Shown here piece after piece: positions 42,020 through 50,838 of a DNA stretch of 64,000 bases. The notes under the pieces were generated by a model. That model was not told where the DNA came from and did no database searches. It saw only the letters and a list, made by a program, of their open reading frames with translations. The translations under genes and the position numbers were made by a program. Source of the DNA: an uncultured Carboxylicivirga sp. (GTDB lineage: Bacteria; Bacteroidota; Bacteroidia; Bacteroidales; Marinilabiliaceae); contig CANNEA010000004.1 of the NCBI GenBank assembly GCA_947503525.1, positions 434,001-498,000 of the forward strand. Reading direction: 5' to 3'. The number at the start of each line of letters is the position of its first letter. The first letter of the stretch is position 1.

Positions 42020-44104
42020 ATGAAACAACTTGTGCTTTTGTTCGCCTTTGTACTGATGCTGGTATCATGCTCAGCTCCCAAGGCTCCAGAAAAACCAACT
42101 TTCACCAATAAAGACATTAAGGTGAAAAGCCCAATTATGACACCGGAAGTTCTATGGTCTTTTGGTAGAGTTGGTAATGTATCCGTTTCTCCTGATGGAA
42201 AAACAGTTGTATTCACTGTTTCCTATACTAAAATTGAGGAAAATAAAACCTATACCGACATTTACACAATGCCTGCTGAAGGTGGTGACTATACTCAAAT
42301 CACGAGTACAGCCGGTAACGAATTTGAAGTTAACTGGCGCCCTGACGGTCAGAAGATAACTTATCTTTCTGCACAATCAGGAGAGGTTCAATTATGGGAA
42401 ATGAATCCTGATGGCAGCAACCCTAAACAGGTTACAGCAATCAAAGGAGGAATTGAAGGCTATAAGTATGCGCCTACAATGGACCGTTTAATCTTTACTC
42501 AAAGTGTTAAACTGGACAAAACCGTTAATGACATTTACCCTGATTTACCTTTAGCCAATGCTCGAATTGAAGATGACTTAATGTATCGCCATTGGGATCA
42601 TTGGCATAATCATACATATAGCCATGTATTTTTTATTGGATATGCTAATGGTTCAACTTTAGGTATTGCTACCGATATAATGAAAGGTGAACGCTTCGAC
42701 TCTCCGCTTAAACCATTTGGTGGTATGGAGCAAATTAACTTTACTCCTGATGGTAAAAACATTGCCTACACCTGTAAAAAGCTTTCAGGCATAGATGCCG
42801 CCTTTACAACAAATAGTGATATTTACTTATACTCAATCAACACAAAGAGTACTAAGAACCTTACTGAAGGAATGATGGGTTATGATATGTCACCGGTCTT
42901 CTCACCTGACGGTAATTTGATGGCATGGGAAAGCATGAAGCGTGATGGATACGAAGCTGATCAGATACGTTTATTCATTTTAGATATGAATACCGGCAAA
43001 AAAACGGATTACAATCCTGGTTTTGACTACAATGTTCATGGCTTAACATGGAGTAAAGATGCTCAACACATCTGGTTTACAACAGAGGATAAAGGATCGA
43101 AAGAAATTTATCGTTTCGATTTGGCCGATGCATCCTATTCTAAAATCACAGAAGGTATTCACAACTATAATTCAGTTGCAATTGCCGGTGACAAGTTAAT
43201 TGCTACTCGTACTTCAATGAAATATCCAACTGAGATTATTTCTGTTGATCCTACAAGTGGTGAAGGCATAAATATTTCGAAAGTAAATGATGCCTTACTT
43301 GGTCAATTAAAGATGGGTGATGTTGAAAAACGTTGGATTAAAACCACCGACAATAAAGACATGTTGGTTTGGGTGATTTATCCTCCAAACTTTGATAAAA
43401 CTAAAAAATATCCGACTCTATTATATTGCGGTGGAGGTCCTCAGAGTATGGTTAGCCAGTTCTGGAGCCTTCGATGGAATTTCCAAATGATGGCAGCTAA
43501 CGATTACATTATTGTTGCGCCTAATCGAAGAGGATTACCGGGATTTGGACAAGAATGGAATGAACAAATTAGCGGTGACTACGGCGGTCAAAACATGAAG
43601 GATTATTTATCAGCAATTGATGCTGTTGCTAAAGAGCCTTTTGTTGATAACGACAATCTTGGTGCGACAGGTGCCAGTTACGGTGGTTACTCTGTTTATT
43701 GGTTAGCCGGTAATCATGATAAACGTTTTAGTGCATTTATTTCACACTGCGGAATTTTCAACTTTGAGCAAATGTACAGCACTACAGAGGAAATGTTCTT
43801 TGTTGACTGGGATTACAAAGGCAACTACTGGGACAAAGACAATAAAACAGCCATGCGTAGTTATGCTAACTCTCCTCATAATTTCGTTAAAAACTGGGAT
43901 ACTCCTATGTTGGTAATTCATGGGGCAAAAGATTTCCGTATTCCATTTACACAAGGTATGGGAGCCTACAATACTGCTAAAATGCGTAACGTACCAGCTC
44001 GCTTCCTTTATTTTCCTACAGAAAATCATTGGGTATTATCATGTCAGAATGGAATACTTTGGCAACGCGAATATTTCCGCTTTTTAGATGAGAATTTAAA
44101 ATAG
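42020..44104 (+). CDS. S9 family prolyl oligopeptidase-like serine peptidase, lipoprotein
   Basis: 694 residues. A lipobox (MLVSC, Cys17) gives a lipid-anchored envelope enzyme. Residues about 45-390 form a beta-propeller of PD40-like repeats (SVSPDGKTVVFTVSY, WRPDGQKITYLSAQ, FTPDGKNIAYTCKK, FSPDGNLMAWESMK). The alpha/beta hydrolase domain holds GASYGG (Ser553), AKDFR (Asp638) and ENHW (His670) as the triad. Such enzymes cleave di- or oligopeptides, often after proline or alanine (DPP IV/ACER type). Single gene with a terminator behind it. Confidence 0.94.
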   Translation: MKQLVLLFAFVLMLVSCSAPKAPEKPTFTNKDIKVKSPIMTPEVLWSFGRVGNVSVSPDGKTVVFTVSYTKIEENKTYTDIYTMPAEGGDYTQITSTAGNEFEVNWRPDGQKITYLSAQSGEVQLWEMNPDGSNPKQVTAIKGGIEGYKYAPTMDRLIFTQSVKLDKTVNDIYPDLPLANARIEDDLMYRHWDHWHNHTYSHVFFIGYANGSTLGIATDIMKGERFDSPLKPFGGMEQINFTPDGKNIAYTCKKLSGIDAAFTTNSDIYLYSINTKSTKNLTEGMMGYDMSPVFSPDGNLMAWESMKRDGYEADQIRLFILDMNTGKKTDYNPGFDYNVHGLTWSKDAQHIWFTTEDKGSKEIYRFDLADASYSKITEGIHNYNSVAIAGDKLIATRTSMKYPTEIISVDPTSGEGINISKVNDALLGQLKMGDVEKRWIKTTDNKDMLVWVIYPPNFDKTKKYPTLLYCGGGPQSMVSQFWSLRWNFQMMAANDYIIVAPNRRGLPGFGQEWNEQISGDYGGQNMKDYLSAIDAVAKEPFVDNDNLGATGASYGGYSVYWLAGNHDKRFSAFISHCGIFNFEQMYSTTEEMFFVDWDYKGNYWDKDNKTAMRSYANSPHNFVKNWDTPMLVIHGAKDFRIPFTQGMGAYNTAKMRNVPARFLYFPTENHWVLSCQNGILWQREYFRFLDENLK

Positions 44105-44127
44105 AGATAGTCTTTAATAAATACCTC

Positions 44128-44160
44128 AGCCCTGTTTGTGAACTACAAACAGGGCTTTGT
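44128..44160 (+). terminator. terminator of the S9 peptidase gene
   Basis: AGCCCTGTTTGT pairs with ACAAACAGGGCT (12 bp, 5-base loop), followed by TTGTTT. It lies between two converging genes. Confidence 0.85.
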
Positions 44161-44165
44161 TTAGT

Positions 44166-46553
44166 TTAAAACTCGATTAGAATACCAATGGTTGGCAAGA
44201 CTGTGCCAGATGCAGCATTTAATTCTTTTAATTCATAGCGCTCATTCCCTTGTCCATCAACATACTTTATCGGCGATCCATCGTCATCAAGAACTTGCAC
44301 CAATTCAGGTGGCTGCTGGGCTTTTTGATTGTAGACATTTTGAATATCAACATAAAATCCCAAAGTCATTTTTTTGAAATTATAGGTTTTGTCTACTCTT
44401 AAATCCAGTTGATGAAAATTAGTAAGGCGTTGCGTATTGAATTCTGCATAATTCAAGTACTGCCTGTTTTGAGCGTCCCAAGCGGGCACTAAAGATGACT
44501 TATCTTCATCGTATGGTGTATAAGGCAATCCTCCAACATATCGCCACTTAGCCCCAATGCTCCAGTTTCGTTTTAAGGTTTGGTTCACTGTTATGGTCAA
44601 TAAGTGTCGACTATCCCATGACGATGGCACATAGCTGGATTTATAATCCGTAAACTCACTGCGCACAAATGTGTACGACATAAGCAAATTCAAACCTTTA
44701 TGAGTACGTGTTCTAAGCATGGCTTCTAATCCATAGGCACGCCCTTGGGATGTCGAAGTTACTTCTTCATCTCCAAACACACCAAAATCTCCTCCTTTAC
44801 TTGCCAGCGAAACTGAATCTTTCACAGAGAATGGATATTTGTCGTAGAGCTTATAAAATCCTTCCAATGTTATACGACTATGATTATTCGGCCGATATTC
44901 TAAACCTGCTACAAAATGATCGGAATGAATATAGCTTAAACCATTTTGCTTGTTTACTAGGTCTCCTTCTGTATTTCGGTAACCCATGGTTGTGTATGCA
45001 GGGTTCTGATAATACCTTCCGACATTGGCATTAAAAAAGAAATCAGGCAACACCATCCACGACAAAGCTAATCGAGGACTAAATTGCTCCAATAAATTAT
45101 TCATTTCACTTGAATAATTGTTGGCATCCATTCTCACTCCGGCTGATAAGGTTAATCGGTTATCAAAAAATGGATGAGCCACTGAGCCAAAAGCAAACCA
45201 CTTAACAACACCCAATTTAGATGAATAATTGATTTCGCTAGGCTGACCATTAGTAAAAATACGATTAAAAGTCTGATTGCTATAATCAGCATATTCAGTT
45301 CCTGCGCCTACATTAAGCGTCCAATCATTGGGGCGTGCGGTATATTCAATTCTGAATTTATTTTCAACTTCATCAGAATTATAATCCAAATTTAGATTTT
45401 CAGGTATCTCTATATTATCCTGATATTTATACGATTCATTATTTAAATGATTTCGACTTAGAAACATGGATAAATAACTATTTTCAAAATAGTGCTTGTA
45501 AGATGTTCCAATGGTATAGCTCCATTGATTATTAACCGGAAGGTAGCCTAAAACATACTCATTTTCTTCTGTAGGTTCAGCATCTGTATTTAATTTAAAA
45601 CGGTCGATAGCTCCAACTCCAATAAATGAAATTTCATTTTTATCGTCTATACGTGTTTCTGTCTTAAACTGAAAATCGGTAAAAGTGGGCAAAAAAGGTA
45701 ATTCCAAGGCGGAGAATAAAAACTGTAAATATGAACGTCGAACAGATGCAATCAAACCGGTTTTCTCGCTTATTGGAGCCATTGCAGTCAGCGAAACCTC
45801 CGACGCACCAAGCGTTCCTTTAAATGTTGGATTGTCCACATCCACATCAATTTGCTTAAAATCAAAAACTGAACTCAAGGCATTACCTTTTGCAGCCGGA
45901 AAGGCACTCGAATAGAAATCAACTTCACGAATAAAATCAACATTTAAAATTCCAACAGGTCCACCTGACGCACCTTGCGTGGCAAAGTGATTAATATTAG
46001 GTATTTCAATCCCATCTATAAAAAACCTATTTTCGGATGGACCACCACCTCTAACAAATAAATCATTTCGAAATGTACTGGCACTACCCACACCCGGAAA
46101 GGATTGCAAAACCCTTGAAATATCTCTATTTGCACCAGCACTCTTTTCGATCTGATCGATGCCAATTCGTCGCAACGATACCGGAGCCTCGGGACGAACG
46201 GCAAATAATGAAGCCCTTATTTGAATCTCGTCAATAGCCTCTGAGCTGCTTTCCATTTTAATATCCACAAAATTGGCTCGAATTTGCGAAACATTGTACT
46301 CTTCAGTTATTTTTGGACTATATCCTAAAGATGATAGTTGTAAGCGTATAAATCCGGTTTCTAAATTTGAAAACTCAAAACGTCCAAGTGTATCAGTCAT
46401 GGTGCCGTTGCTTGAATCGAATATAACCACACTAACAAATGGTAAAGGTTGATTGGTAAATGCATCCCTAACAACACCTTTCAATATTCCATTTTGAGCA
46501 AAAACGGTTAAGTTAAAACACAATGATATTATTATAATGTATAATTTCTTCAT
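44166..46553 (-). CDS. TonB-dependent receptor with carboxypeptidase-like domain
   Basis: 795 residues from the ATG at 46553, which gives the signal peptide MKKLYIIIISLCFNLTVFAQ; seven more codons upstream are possible but unlikely. A carboxypeptidase-regulatory-like domain (GILKGVVRDAFTNQPLPFVS, to about 110) precedes a plug (SLRRIGIDQIEKSAGANRDI, SRVLQSFPGVGSASTFRNDL, VRGGGPSENRFFIDGIEIP) and a barrel ending VLPTIGILIEF. This branch, with ANRDISRVLQSFPGV, is common in Bacteroidota without a SusD partner and has no settled cargo. Confidence 0.92.
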   Translation of the reverse strand: MKKLYIIIISLCFNLTVFAQNGILKGVVRDAFTNQPLPFVSVVIFDSSNGTMTDTLGRFEFSNLETGFIRLQLSSLGYSPKITEEYNVSQIRANFVDIKMESSSEAIDEIQIRASLFAVRPEAPVSLRRIGIDQIEKSAGANRDISRVLQSFPGVGSASTFRNDLFVRGGGPSENRFFIDGIEIPNINHFATQGASGGPVGILNVDFIREVDFYSSAFPAAKGNALSSVFDFKQIDVDVDNPTFKGTLGASEVSLTAMAPISEKTGLIASVRRSYLQFLFSALELPFLPTFTDFQFKTETRIDDKNEISFIGVGAIDRFKLNTDAEPTEENEYVLGYLPVNNQWSYTIGTSYKHYFENSYLSMFLSRNHLNNESYKYQDNIEIPENLNLDYNSDEVENKFRIEYTARPNDWTLNVGAGTEYADYSNQTFNRIFTNGQPSEINYSSKLGVVKWFAFGSVAHPFFDNRLTLSAGVRMDANNYSSEMNNLLEQFSPRLALSWMVLPDFFFNANVGRYYQNPAYTTMGYRNTEGDLVNKQNGLSYIHSDHFVAGLEYRPNNHSRITLEGFYKLYDKYPFSVKDSVSLASKGGDFGVFGDEEVTSTSQGRAYGLEAMLRTRTHKGLNLLMSYTFVRSEFTDYKSSYVPSSWDSRHLLTITVNQTLKRNWSIGAKWRYVGGLPYTPYDEDKSSLVPAWDAQNRQYLNYAEFNTQRLTNFHQLDLRVDKTYNFKKMTLGFYVDIQNVYNQKAQQPPELVQVLDDDGSPIKYVDGQGNERYELKELNAASGTVLPTIGILIEF

Positions 46554-46767
46554 ATTCGTCTTATAAGGAGACACTATCTTTAAACATTTATGTAATTTAA
46601 GACATTTACCAAGATAGCACTCATTGTTTATGATATAATATTAAGTTAATAAACCAATTATTTTTGTTCATCATTAAATACTTATCATTAAACACATTTT
46701 GCTTAAAAAAGTTTTCACTACGTAAAAAATTTAAAATTCCTTAACTTAACACTCCAATCTTAGTAGA

Positions 46768-48543
46768 ATGAATCGAAAGTCTCTTTTTAAACAGTTTTTA
46801 ATATGGCGCTTAAGATACGTAAGCAATCGTCAATTCATGATGATTTTAAGTGTCTTAGTAGGTATAGCAGCAGGCCTAGCTGCTGTCGTCATCAAAAAAT
46901 CTGTACATTTTATAAGTGACTTCGTTCGTGATTATATTGAAAGAGACCAGGATTACATTTATTTAATTGCGCCAACCATTGGTATATTTCTTGCCATCTT
47001 ATTTGTTAGGTTCATCATAAAACGTCCGGTGAGACATGGAATTCCCAATGTATTATATTCCATCTCAAAGAATCAAGGCCAGATGAATAGGCACAATATG
47101 TTTTCGTCAATTGTAACCAGTGCTTTAACAGTTGGTTTTGGAGGTAGTGTTGGATTAGAAGGCCCTACCGTATCTACCGGAGCAGCTCTTGGAAGTAATA
47201 TTGGTCAGCTCTTTCGTTTGAATTACAGGCAAGTCAAATTACTATTAGGCTGTGCATGTGCCGGAGCCATGGCGGCTATTTTTAAAGCTCCAATTGCAGC
47301 CATTGTATTTGCATTGGAGGTAATTATGCTCGACCTCACACTAGCAGCTATCGTTCCAATACTATTGGCTTCTATTTCTGCGGTAGTTGTTTCATATATA
47401 TTCATGGGACAAGAAGTGGTCTATCCCTTTAAAGTAGAATCGACCTACGAATTAATCGACCTAGCCTACTATGTACTTTTGGGTATTCTGGCTGGGTTTG
47501 TTGCGACCTACTTCACTCGCGTATACATCATTCTTGAAAGATGGTTCGAAAAAATGGGACGAATGAGAGTTCGACTTCTGGTCGGTGGTTCATTGCTTGG
47601 CCTATTGTTATTTTTCTTCCCTGCTTTATACGGTGAAGGATACGAAGTTATTAACGGAGCGCTTAAAGGTGACACCTCATACCTTTTTGAACATTCCATA
47701 TTCGCAAGTTGGTCAACAAGTTTTACTGCTACAATAAGTCTCTTATGTGTCATCATATTATTCAAGGTTGTAGCAGCATCATTAACCTTCGGAAGTGGCG
47801 GTGTTGGTGGCATCTTCGCTCCTACACTTTTCATGGGGGCTAACACAGGTTTATTGTTTGCAACTTTAATAAATAAATTAGGTTTTCATCAGTTACACAC
47901 CCAAAACTTTGCCTTGATTGGAATGGCTGGCTTAATTGCCGGAGTGCTGCATGCGCCTTTAACAGGTCTGTTTTTAATCGCGGATCTGTCTGGTGGATAC
48001 GAGATGTTTTTACCATTAATGATTACGGCAACGGTATCTTTTGCCACTGCCAAATCTTTTGAAAAACATTCCGTTTATACGCATCAATTGGCCAAACGAA
48101 AAGAGTTACTTACGCATGATAAGGATCAGGCTGTGTTAACCATGATGGAAGTTAAGAACCTTATTGAGACGGACTTTGCAAAAGTAACTCCTGATGCAAC
48201 CCTGGGTGATTTAGTAGAAGTTGTATCAGAGGCTCATCGAAATCTATTTCCCGTTGTGGATAAGGAAGGTCGTATGCATGGCATGATAAAGATGGATGAT
48301 ATCCGTAAAATCATTTTTAAACCTGAATTATATGATTCGGTTTTAGTTAAAGATTTAATGTATATGCCCGAATACTTTATCAGCCCGGATGATTCTATGG
48401 AAGAGCTTGTTGAAATGTTCCGTAAATCGAGTCGTTTTAATGTAGCAGTAATTGACAAAGGCAAATATTTAGGTTTTATTTCAAGAGCCAATGCATTTAC
48501 AGCCTACAGAAATCAGCTTAAAATGTTTTCTGGCGATCATTAA
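46768..48543 (+). CDS. CLC chloride channel/antiporter with C-terminal CBS pair
   Basis: 591 residues. CLC core to about residue 445: GFGGSVGLEGPTVSTG (gating-type Glu131), AAIFKAPIAAIVFALEV, GSGGVGGIFAPTLFMGA, GVLHAPLTGLFLIADLSGGY. Two CBS domains follow (ETDFAKVTPDATLGDLVEVV, then VKDLMYMPEYFISPDDSMEE), which often bind adenine nucleotides to regulate transport. The Ser of the usual GSGIP motif is replaced (RHGIP). A second gene of almost equal length and the same architecture lies at 50839-52617. Between them sit a Dus gene and a NUMOD4-type gene. Confidence 0.95.
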   Translation: MNRKSLFKQFLIWRLRYVSNRQFMMILSVLVGIAAGLAAVVIKKSVHFISDFVRDYIERDQDYIYLIAPTIGIFLAILFVRFIIKRPVRHGIPNVLYSISKNQGQMNRHNMFSSIVTSALTVGFGGSVGLEGPTVSTGAALGSNIGQLFRLNYRQVKLLLGCACAGAMAAIFKAPIAAIVFALEVIMLDLTLAAIVPILLASISAVVVSYIFMGQEVVYPFKVESTYELIDLAYYVLLGILAGFVATYFTRVYIILERWFEKMGRMRVRLLVGGSLLGLLLFFFPALYGEGYEVINGALKGDTSYLFEHSIFASWSTSFTATISLLCVIILFKVVAASLTFGSGGVGGIFAPTLFMGANTGLLFATLINKLGFHQLHTQNFALIGMAGLIAGVLHAPLTGLFLIADLSGGYEMFLPLMITATVSFATAKSFEKHSVYTHQLAKRKELLTHDKDQAVLTMMEVKNLIETDFAKVTPDATLGDLVEVVSEAHRNLFPVVDKEGRMHGMIKMDDIRKIIFKPELYDSVLVKDLMYMPEYFISPDDSMEELVEMFRKSSRFNVAVIDKGKYLGFISRANAFTAYRNQLKMFSGDH

Positions 48544-48555
48544 ATGAAATCAATC

Positions 48556-49614
48556 TTAATCATTTAATTCTCGATTCTCTTCCCGTCTTTTACTTTCCTC
48601 GAGAAAGGCATTTAAAATCTCCTCAACCTCTTCAAATCCGTTGGTCTCCATTAACTGTGCGCGTAATTGCGCCGCAGCAACAAAGCTGTTTGTGTAAATT
48701 TTGAAGAATCTTTTTAATATGGCCCATGGTTTTTCACCTGTCCATGTTTTGGCATAAAGCGAAGAATGCAAACGCAATGCTTCGATACGTTCTATTAATG
48801 ACGGCTCATGACCCGGATTATATAACCATGGATTATGGAATATTCCACGACCAACCATTACACCATCAACTCCAAACTCATTGACTTTCTGATTGGATTC
48901 TTCAATGGACATTACATCTCCATTTCCAAGCAATTTCATTGAAGGATTAATGGCATTGCGTAATTGCACAGCTTTGGCAATCTCATTCCAATCAGCTTCA
49001 CCTTCCGACATCATTTTTTGAACTCGTCCATGTACAATTAATGCATCCGCTTCAGACTCCAATAAGTTTGATATCCATGATTCCGTTACAACAGTTTTAA
49101 AGCCAATTCTGGTCTTCACGCTTAGTGGCAGATCACTTGCTTCTTTTACTGCTGTAATTATTTCCCTTGCCAGTTCAGGTGTATTAATCAAGGCTGAACA
49201 TGCCCCTTTCTTAATGATATTTTTCATGGGGCATCCCATATTAATATCGATACCATCAAAAGGAGTTTCTTCAGCAATAAACTTAGCGGTTTGATAAAAT
49301 TTTTCAGGATCAGTTCCCCAAATCTGAGCAACCAGCTTAACATTCATCTTTTTGGCCAATTCTAACTCTTTTGTATTAACCTTAAAACGATGAATCACTT
49401 TTTCCTTGCCAATCGGATGACAAAAGCCATCGGTAGACAGAAATTCACTGAATAAGAGGTGCAAATGACCAGGTTTACTTAAACGAAGAACAACCTCTCT
49501 AAAAACAGTATCCGTAACATCTTCCATAGGGGCAAGGGCCCATATCGATTCTTTAAAATCATTCCAATAATTTGATTTTCCTGTTATAATGGTTTTACCT
49601 GCAGTTTCCTTCAT
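48556..49614 (-). CDS. tRNA-dihydrouridine synthase family protein
   Basis: 352 residues. FMN-binding TIM barrel with ALAPMEDVTDTVFREVVL at the start, the catalytic segment DINMGCPMKNIIKKGACSAL (Cys128), PLSVKTRIGF, VHGRVQKMMSEGEADWNEIA and NGDVMS, then VDGVMVGRG. It reduces uridines in tRNA D-loops with NADPH. The SEFLSTDGF segment and GACS/ALI differ slightly from the DusA/B/C norm, so I give no subgroup. A 25-residue N-terminal lead-in is a bit long. Converges on the CLC gene with only 12 bases between. Confidence 0.9.
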   Translation of the reverse strand: MKETAGKTIITGKSNYWNDFKESIWALAPMEDVTDTVFREVVLRLSKPGHLHLLFSEFLSTDGFCHPIGKEKVIHRFKVNTKELELAKKMNVKLVAQIWGTDPEKFYQTAKFIAEETPFDGIDINMGCPMKNIIKKGACSALINTPELAREIITAVKEASDLPLSVKTRIGFKTVVTESWISNLLESEADALIVHGRVQKMMSEGEADWNEIAKAVQLRNAINPSMKLLGNGDVMSIEESNQKVNEFGVDGVMVGRGIFHNPWLYNPGHEPSLIERIEALRLHSSLYAKTWTGEKPWAILKRFFKIYTNSFVAAAQLRAQLMETNGFEEVEEILNAFLEESKRREENRELND

Positions 49615-49960
49615 TCTATTCTCACCTCTAAATAATTCAATCTCTCTTTTCTATAAAATTGAGATCGCAAAATTATAATTATTTTTTCTCATTCCTTAAT
49701 CAATACACTTTCATTCTCATTAAAAGGAATAATCTTGAGGTCATTGCAAACTAGTTTTCTGAAATAAAAACTCCGAAAGATCGCTAGATTATTGACCGCT
49801 GTATTTCATATTAACAATTTAATACTTAAATTACCTAATAGTTCTCAGATGCATAATAAAGAAGCGACAACTTACGTTCTTAATGTAGAAGCAGGATTAG
49901 TTTAAGGCACTGCATGTAAACACTTAACGTTTTTTAACGTAATTAGATTACCGTATGATA

Positions 49961-49991
49961 TTGCATTGCGAATTGCTTTTTTATACTTTTG
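49961..49991 (+). promoter_or_regulatory. promoter of the NUMOD4/HNH-HTH gene
   Basis: TTG (49961-49963) and TACTTTTG (49984-49991), spaced 20 bases: a good match to the Bacteroidota -33/-7 pattern. The predicted transcript begins near 49998, leaving an untranslated leader of about 110 bases. The 494-base gap 49615-50108 contains no gene; its first 340 bases show nothing recognisable. Confidence 0.6.
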
Positions 49992-50108
49992 CTGTTACTT
50001 TAAAGCAGTTAGTTAAAGTCCTTCTTATTCTTGCTGCGAAAACACATCACTTAAATTCTTGACGACTTTAAGCTTTAAACAGAACCTATTACTAACCTAG
50101 GACGGTAT

Positions 50109-50675
50109 ATGAAAATAAAAAATGAAACCCGCAAGCTTCGTAAAATTGAAGACGAACAATGGAAGTTGCTTGACTTCACGGATAAAAAATACGAGATAAG
50201 CAATTACGGAAGAATTAAGAGTTATTGCTATGATCGTGAAAACGGAAGAATTGTAAAGCTTGGGAATATTAAAGGCTTTTATAATGTTAGTTTACGTGTA
50301 CAAGGAAAGAAAAAGTCATACCTGGTGCATAAGTTAACTGCAGAGTATTTCGTAGATAAAACTGCTGATAATCAAGATGTGGTTATACATCTGGACTGGA
50401 ACAAACAAAATAACTATTTCACCAACCTGCAATGGGTAACCAAGGAAGAAAGCTACAAACGCATGCATAAAGTATTGCAGGAAGCACGCAAGAAAGCAGG
50501 AAAAGTAGTAACCAGTTCCAAACTAAGTACCAATGATGTGGCCGTCATTAAGGGCATGTTAGAAAAAGGTGTAAAGCAAAACCTTATAGCCAAACTCTTT
50601 TGTGTTAGTGAAATGCAGGTAAGCCGAATAGCACGCAAAGAAAACTGGCCTGAGATAGAACCGAAAATGGATTAA
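50109..50675 (+). CDS. NUMOD4/HNH-like protein with C-terminal helix-turn-helix
   Basis: 188 residues. Residues 15-62 match the NUMOD4 motif (EQWKLL, YEISNYGRIKS, GFYNVSLRV). Residues 70-112 follow the HNH-nuclease layout (VHKLTAEYFV with His74, HLDWNKQNN with His94 and Asn101/102, NLQWV with Asn106). Residues 140-180 are a helix-turn-helix (KLSTNDVAVIKGMLEKGVKQ, then IAKLFCVSEMQVSRIARKENW). This is the architecture of phage and intron HNH homing endonucleases, but there is no intron, IS or phage here. It may be a working nuclease, or a domesticated DNA-binding regulator. Coding bias looks like its neighbours. Confidence 0.85.
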   Translation: MKIKNETRKLRKIEDEQWKLLDFTDKKYEISNYGRIKSYCYDRENGRIVKLGNIKGFYNVSLRVQGKKKSYLVHKLTAEYFVDKTADNQDVVIHLDWNKQNNYFTNLQWVTKEESYKRMHKVLQEARKKAGKVVTSSKLSTNDVAVIKGMLEKGVKQNLIAKLFCVSEMQVSRIARKENWPEIEPKMD

Positions 50676-50800
50676 TTAAATTCAGCAACAACATTAAACT
50701 GATTACAATTATTAAGCTGACCTTCTTCCCAAATTAGAATTTACTACATTCACCTTAATTATTGTGCTTGTTTATAATCAAACTAAATATATATTGTTGA

Positions 50801-50830
50801 TTTGAATAAGCTCTAATTGTATTACTTTTG
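50801..50830 (+). promoter_or_regulatory. promoter of the second CLC gene, nearly leaderless
   Basis: TTTG (50801-50804) and TACTTTTG (50823-50830) with an 18-base spacer. The ATG lies at 50839, so transcription would begin only a few bases before the start codon and the mRNA would have almost no leader. Confidence 0.6.
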
Positions 50831-50838
50831 CCGCCATT

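Noticed and set aside
50109-50675. Group I intron homing endonuclease
   Set aside because: It interrupts no gene, and the flanking CLC and Dus genes are complete, so no host intron is present.
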